Shown piece by piece: positions 7,216 to 9,900 of a stretch of 9,900 bases of DNA. Below the pieces are notes generated by a model that was given only the letters and a program-made list of their open reading frames with translations, searched no databases and was not told where the DNA came from. The stretch's first letter is position 1. Every line of letters starts with the position of its first letter. Origin of the DNA: Bacteroidota bacterium (GTDB lineage: Bacteria > Bacteroidota > Bacteroidia > Flavobacteriales > Weeksellaceae); assembly GCA_023433225.1 (NCBI GenBank), contig JAEZDQ010000213.1, forward strand, positions 1 to 9,900, in the 5' to 3' direction. A program made the position numbers and the translations under genes.

Positions 7216-7641
7216 TTAATAATTATAGAATTCTCTTCCGGAAAAATGGAAATTGCTTTCTATGATTGCGTTGTCATCACTGTCGGAACCGTGGATGGCA
7301 TTGGCTTCGATGGATTCAGCATATTTGTTACGGATAGTCCCTTCGGCAGCATCTTGGGGATTGGTGGCACCGATTAAATTACGGAATTCTTCAATGGCGT
7401 TTTCTTTTTCCAATACAGCCGCAACGATGGGCCCGGAAATCATAAAGTCAACCAAGTCTCCGAAGAAGGGTCGTTCTTTGTGAACCGCATAGAAAAGTTC
7501 GGCATCTCTTCTGGAAAGTTGCGTCAATTTCATGGCTTTGATTTTGAATCCCGCATGGGCGATATCTGCCAAAATATTTCCGATGTGTCCGTTTTTTACG
7601 GCATCGGGTTTAATCATGGTAAGGGTAATTTTTCCTGACAT
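7216..7641 (-). CDS. ndk: Nucleoside diphosphate kinase
   Basis: This enzyme moves the gamma-phosphate between nucleoside tri- and diphosphates through a phosphohistidine, balancing NTP and dNTP pools in the cytosol. It is 141 aa from ATG 7641 (E. coli Ndk has 143). Visible features are TMIKPDAV (8-15), the ERPFF/LVDFMISGP block (56-71), GATNPQDAAEGTIRNKYA (91-108) and the active-site NAIHGSDS (114-121) with His117 as the phosphorylated residue. An in-frame TTG at 7665 would add eight residues, but it lies inside the -7 promoter box, which rules it out; the purine-rich AAAAAAGAAA just before ATG 7641 also fits. It has its own promoter and terminator, so it is probably monocistronic. Confidence 0.98.
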   Translation of the reverse strand: MSGKITLTMIKPDAVKNGHIGNILADIAHAGFKIKAMKLTQLSRRDAELFYAVHKERPFFGDLVDFMISGPIVAAVLEKENAIEEFRNLIGATNPQDAAEGTIRNKYAESIEANAIHGSDSDDNAIIESNFHFSGREFYNY

Positions 7642-7662
7642 TTTCTTTTTTAATTTGAGGGC

Positions 7663-7670
7663 CAAAAATA
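7663..7670 (-). promoter_or_regulatory. Putative ndk -7 promoter box TATTTTTG
   Basis: TATTTTTG on the minus strand (7670-7663) matches TAnnTTTG and ends 21 nt before the ndk ATG. The -33 position about 20 nt upstream reads TTTT, a weak match to TTTG. Confidence 0.55.
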
Positions 7671-7714
7671 GTCAGAATTTACCGAATGTAAAAAGCCTGA
7701 AAGTGAAAAGATTG

Positions 7715-8191
7715 TTAATCCCGATAAATTAATGGTGCAAAAATGGATTCGTTGAAATCGGTTTCTTTTTCGTAACGTGAAACTTGCTCGCTTTTGTGTT
7801 GGTTTACTTTTAATACTTCAACGAAAACTGGGCGGGAAGTTTCCGGATTGAAAAGGTTATGGATGTAAATTTCATAAAACTCATTGCCGAGGTAACCATC
7901 CGTTACAAGGGTTTTTGTGGACTGTCGCGCATCGGCCATCAAAGATTTGTAAGGTTCGGAACGCTCCACTTCACCCAAGTTGATAAATTTACCCAAATAG
8001 GTCGTTTCCCCATTTTTGACTTCATAGGCTTTGATGTTCCGGTCTTTAAAGAGCCGGATTTCATAGCGCAAATCATCCTCAATCAAGGTAAATAAAACAA
8101 CCTCATCAACCGGGAAAACGGCATCGGATTCTTGTGCCTGACTTGGATTCAAGAATCCTATAAAAATTAAAAGCGGGAATAAATGTTTCAT
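7715..8191 (-). CDS. Small secreted protein, stand-alone copy of the C-terminal module of the neighbouring TonB-C-like protein
   Basis: This 158-aa protein has a signal peptide (1-19, ending PSQA) with likely cleavage before Gln20. Residues about 43-110 align with residues 186-252 of the upstream 293-aa protein. Shared positions are YEIR/FEVR, KxYE[VI], [YF]LG[KN]F, EPY[KQ]SL and [FW]Y..[IL]Y. The block from KxYE to EPYxSL (54-84 here, 198-228 there) aligns without gaps. I do not recognise the module. It lacks the TonB-C-like domain of its neighbours. It lies 77 nt after the 293-aa gene and has its own -7 box, so it may be expressed separately. It is presumably periplasmic or exported; no catalytic residues are evident. 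Confidence 0.82.
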   Translation of the reverse strand: MKHLFPLLIFIGFLNPSQAQESDAVFPVDEVVLFTLIEDDLRYEIRLFKDRNIKAYEVKNGETTYLGKFINLGEVERSEPYKSLMADARQSTKTLVTDGYLGNEFYEIYIHNLFNPETSRPVFVEVLKVNQHKSEQVSRYEKETDFNESIFAPLIYRD

Positions 8192-8210
8192 GGTTAGGGA
8201 AAAAACGGTT

Positions 8211-8218
8211 CAAATGTA
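8211..8218 (-). promoter_or_regulatory. Putative -7 promoter box TACATTTG for the 158-aa gene
   Basis: TACATTTG on the minus strand (8218-8211) is a full TAnnTTTG match, 19 nt before the ATG at 8191. A TTTG at 8246-8243 is a possible -33 element but with a rather long 24-nt spacer. Confidence 0.5.
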
Positions 8219-8268
8219 AGCTAAAATATGATTTATCTCACACAAATTTCATTCCACAAATATTTGAA

Positions 8269-9150
8269 TTAGCGCAGGATGAGTTTCAAATAGAGGGAAC
8301 TATATTCCAAACTGGCTTTCGGAAAGGATTCGAGCAATTCTTCCTCATTCCCGTTCACTTGATAGGCGTCTATAAAATCGGGCTTGGAAGTGGAATGGTA
8401 CAATCGGTACCACACGCCATTTACCTGTTTTTCAGCTACGAGGAATTTATCTTTGGAAGATTGGTAAAGGGATTGATAAGGTTCTAAAACTAAAATTTCA
8501 TGCAAAGATTTGAAGTTTCCGAGAAAGATTTCTGAATCCTTATTTATTTCATAAATTTTAAAGACAGCTTCCTGAGGATTTTGCCTCACCTCAAACTTTC
8601 GGTTTTCAGAAAGGAAAGTCGCAATCACATTTTCAGTCCATTCGAATTCACCTAACTTTGAATCTTGGAGAGCTATTCTTACCGGCAATTGAAAAACCAA
8701 ATTTACCGGTGTCCCGTCTTCCAAGGTGGCCGGCTTGATTTTTTTGGTGGTTTCCGCAATGGAATTCATGGCTTTTACAACTTCTATTCCCAATTCTTGA
8801 TTGCCGCCGGACATGGCTTTGACTTGGACGATTTCCCCATTCTTATCCACCACAAACTGAACTATTGCAACTGCTGAGGTGAGGCCTGTTTTATCCATTT
8901 TATCGAAAAAAGAACCTAACTTCTTTTCCAATAGAACATTTATTTCTTGGGAGAGGCAACTTTGTAAATCCTTTTTATTATTGATGTCAATCCGTTCACA
9001 ACCGGGAAAAACAACCATTTTAGATACTTGTCGGGCGGTAAAGTTGCTCGTATCTTTAATATCAAGAGAAAATTTATCGAGTTTGGTTTCCTGAGCTTTT
9101 AAAAGAATCAGTCCAAATACTAAGTAAGTGATAGAGAGTAGATTTTTCAT
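8269..9150 (-). CDS. Secreted two-domain protein: TonB-C-like domain plus unknown C-terminal module
   Basis: This 293-aa protein has a signal peptide or short N-terminal anchor (1-19, LLKA, then Gln20). Residues 37-159 form a flavobacterial TonB C-terminal-like domain: FTARQVSKM, VFPGCE (47-52), a second Cys at 65, IVQFVVDKNGEIVQVKAMSGG (96-116), then the KPATLEDGTPVNLVFQLPV end (139-157). True TonB C-termini contact TonB-dependent outer-membrane receptors. Residues about 180-293 are a second module, also found alone in the next gene. The protein lacks the long proline-rich span of classical TonB, so it may be a periplasmic accessory protein rather than an energy transducer. It begins 8 nt after the paralogue at 9159 and is surely in the same transcript. 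The family call is from recognised motifs; the function is inferred. Confidence 0.85.
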   Translation of the reverse strand: MKNLLSITYLVFGLILLKAQETKLDKFSLDIKDTSNFTARQVSKMVVFPGCERIDINNKKDLQSCLSQEINVLLEKKLGSFFDKMDKTGLTSAVAIVQFVVDKNGEIVQVKAMSGGNQELGIEVVKAMNSIAETTKKIKPATLEDGTPVNLVFQLPVRIALQDSKLGEFEWTENVIATFLSENRKFEVRQNPQEAVFKIYEINKDSEIFLGNFKSLHEILVLEPYQSLYQSSKDKFLVAEKQVNGVWYRLYHSTSKPDFIDAYQVNGNEEELLESFPKASLEYSSLYLKLILR

Positions 9151-9158
9151 TTTGAAAT

Positions 9159-9674
9159 TTATTCATTTTTTAGGTTTCGTTCATATACCACCGGCAACTG
9201 AAACACCAAATCGACGCTCTGTCCGTCTACCTGCGCCGGCCGGAATTCAATGGTTTCCTTGATTTCCTCAAAAATTTTTTCTACAAACCCTGTGAGATGA
9301 ATGTTTCCCCCACTCATGGTTTTTACCTGACCCACCTTACCGTCCTTACCCAGAACAAACTGAAGTTTCATAACCGCTTTGTCCAACTGCAGGCTGTCGG
9401 CTACCTGATCGAACTCAATAAACCTATCATAAATCTTGTGTTTCAGTTCATCTGCCAGACATTTTTGAAGCTGGGTTTTGTTGCTTTCTTCTACTTTTTC
9501 ACATTCTTTCAGCACCGCCATTTTATCGACCTGACGGGCTGTAAATTTGTCGGGAGCCGGCCTTATTGCAGGTGGCACCGGAACCGGGCTTCTCCATATT
9601 TTGTTTTCTTGCGAAAAGGAAAGCACCGGAAATATCCACACGATAAACAATAATAGTTTTTTCATTTTATTCAT
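9159..9674 (-). CDS. Secreted TonB-C-like domain protein, 171 aa
   Basis: A signal peptide or anchor (about 4-22, SFS before Gln23) is followed by a short proline-rich stretch (SPVPVPPAIRPAP, 29-41) and a TonB-C-like domain (44-165). It shares with its downstream neighbour FTARQVxKM, two Cys spaced 14 apart (58 and 72), QFVxxKDGKVxQVKxMSGGN and LVFQLPV. The start is uncertain: ATG 9674 has a GGAG 11 nt upstream, ATG 9665 is possible, and GTG 9686 would overlap the nadB stop as GTGA. It lies 8 nt after nadB and 8 nt before the 293-aa gene, so all three are probably co-transcribed. Typical TonB proteins are longer with a bigger Pro/Lys-rich spacer, so whether this one transduces energy is open. 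Confidence 0.85.
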   Translation of the reverse strand: MNKMKKLLLFIVWIFPVLSFSQENKIWRSPVPVPPAIRPAPDKFTARQVDKMAVLKECEKVEESNKTQLQKCLADELKHKIYDRFIEFDQVADSLQLDKAVMKLQFVLGKDGKVGQVKTMSGGNIHLTGFVEKIFEEIKETIEFRPAQVDGQSVDLVFQLPVVYERNLKNE

Positions 9675-9682
9675 TCTTAATT

Positions 9683-9900
9683 TCACTCCAAATCCTTATT
9701 AAAAAAAGCACCCCGATTTTCTTTTTGTTCGATGCTTTGGGTGATAATCAGCCAGGCCACACTGACGAGGTTTCGCAATTCCGAAAGCTGCGGAGAAAGC
9801 ATGTTCATCTTGTAAATTTCTTTTACTGAACGATAAATCTCTTCTTCTTTTTCTTTTGCCAGTTCCAAACGTGCATTGGTTCTCACGATTCCAACTAGGT
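9683..9900 (-). CDS. nadB: L-aspartate oxidase, C-terminal end (5' part beyond window)
   Basis: The frame is open to the right window edge, so only the last 72 or so residues are visible. It reads VGIVRT, then RLELAK (the helical start of the flavoprotein C-terminal domain), then SELRNLVSVAWLII and ENRGAFFNKDL. This matches the C-terminal helical domain of NadB (VGIVR..xRLExA; ELRNL..VAxLI; KExRG). NadB is a cytosolic FAD enzyme that oxidises L-aspartate to iminoaspartate, the first step of de novo NAD synthesis. The related SdhA/FrdA subunits have a longer tail after the RG motif, so NadB fits better. The FAD and active-site regions are outside the window. A GTG at 9886 is internal, not the start. 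The stop is 8 nt before the TonB-C-like gene. Confidence 0.85.
   Translation of the reverse strand, partial: LVGIVRTNARLELAKEKEEEIYRSVKEIYKMNMLSPQLSELRNLVSVAWLIITQSIEQKENRGAFFNKDLE

Noticed and set aside
7642..7665. Upstream TTG start for ndk adding eight residues
   Set aside because: It lies inside the -7 promoter box, and the extension is not part of the family N-terminus.
8257..8266. Perfect 10-bp palindrome CAAATATTTG just after the 293-aa gene
   Set aside because: It has no loop and no T-tract, so it is a poor terminator, and such short AT palindromes are expected by chance.
9297..9653. 118-codon plus-strand open frame opposite the 171-aa TonB-C-like gene
   Set aside because: The minus frame has a signal peptide and recognisable domain; the plus frame has no recognisable feature or promoter.
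1..9900. CRISPR arrays, tRNA or rRNA genes, insertion sequences, prophage or attachment sites
   Set aside because: No regularly spaced repeats, cloverleaf-like segments, transposase or integrase motifs, or flanking target duplications were seen. The only repeat-rich DNA codes for Sel1 and WG repeats.

Overview
The window looks like ordinary chromosome of a Bacteroidota species, most likely a flavobacterium. It is AT-rich, and several genes are preceded by the Bacteroidota -7 promoter box TAnnTTTG with almost no Shine-Dalgarno signal. All five predicted signal-peptidase-I substrates put Gln at the likely +1 position. The GlnRS, NadB and TonB-C-like proteins read like flavobacterial versions. 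I see no phage, transposon, CRISPR or RNA gene.

Layout, left to right. Positions 1-2733 (minus strand) hold three closely spaced envelope genes, read right to left: an unrecognised 255-aa secreted protein, a secreted WG-repeat protein, and a Sel1-repeat lipoprotein that runs off the left edge. Positions 2803-3603 (minus) encode a PAS + LuxR-type regulator with an unusual recognition helix. It is divergent from glnS (3780-5465, plus), the only plus-strand gene, which has a clear promoter and ends at a bidirectional terminator. Next, all on the minus strand, come a 321-aa acidic lipoprotein (5537-6502), tag (3-methyladenine DNA glycosylase I, 6538-7122) and ndk (nucleoside diphosphate kinase, 7216-7641, with its own promoter and terminator).

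Positions 7715-9900 hold the 3' end of nadB (L-aspartate oxidase, entering from the right edge), followed on the same strand by three small secreted proteins that share domains. The first has a TonB-C-like domain. The second has that domain plus a C-terminal module. The third has only the C-terminal module. This mix-and-match trio is the most interesting feature: it suggests a functionally linked periplasmic set of unknown role.

The housekeeping genes (glnS, tag, ndk, nadB) cover tRNA charging, DNA repair, nucleotide balance and NAD synthesis and have no obvious common theme. The rest of the window is secreted or lipid-anchored protein. The longest stretch without a gene is the 176-bp luxR/glnS intergenic region (3604-3779).
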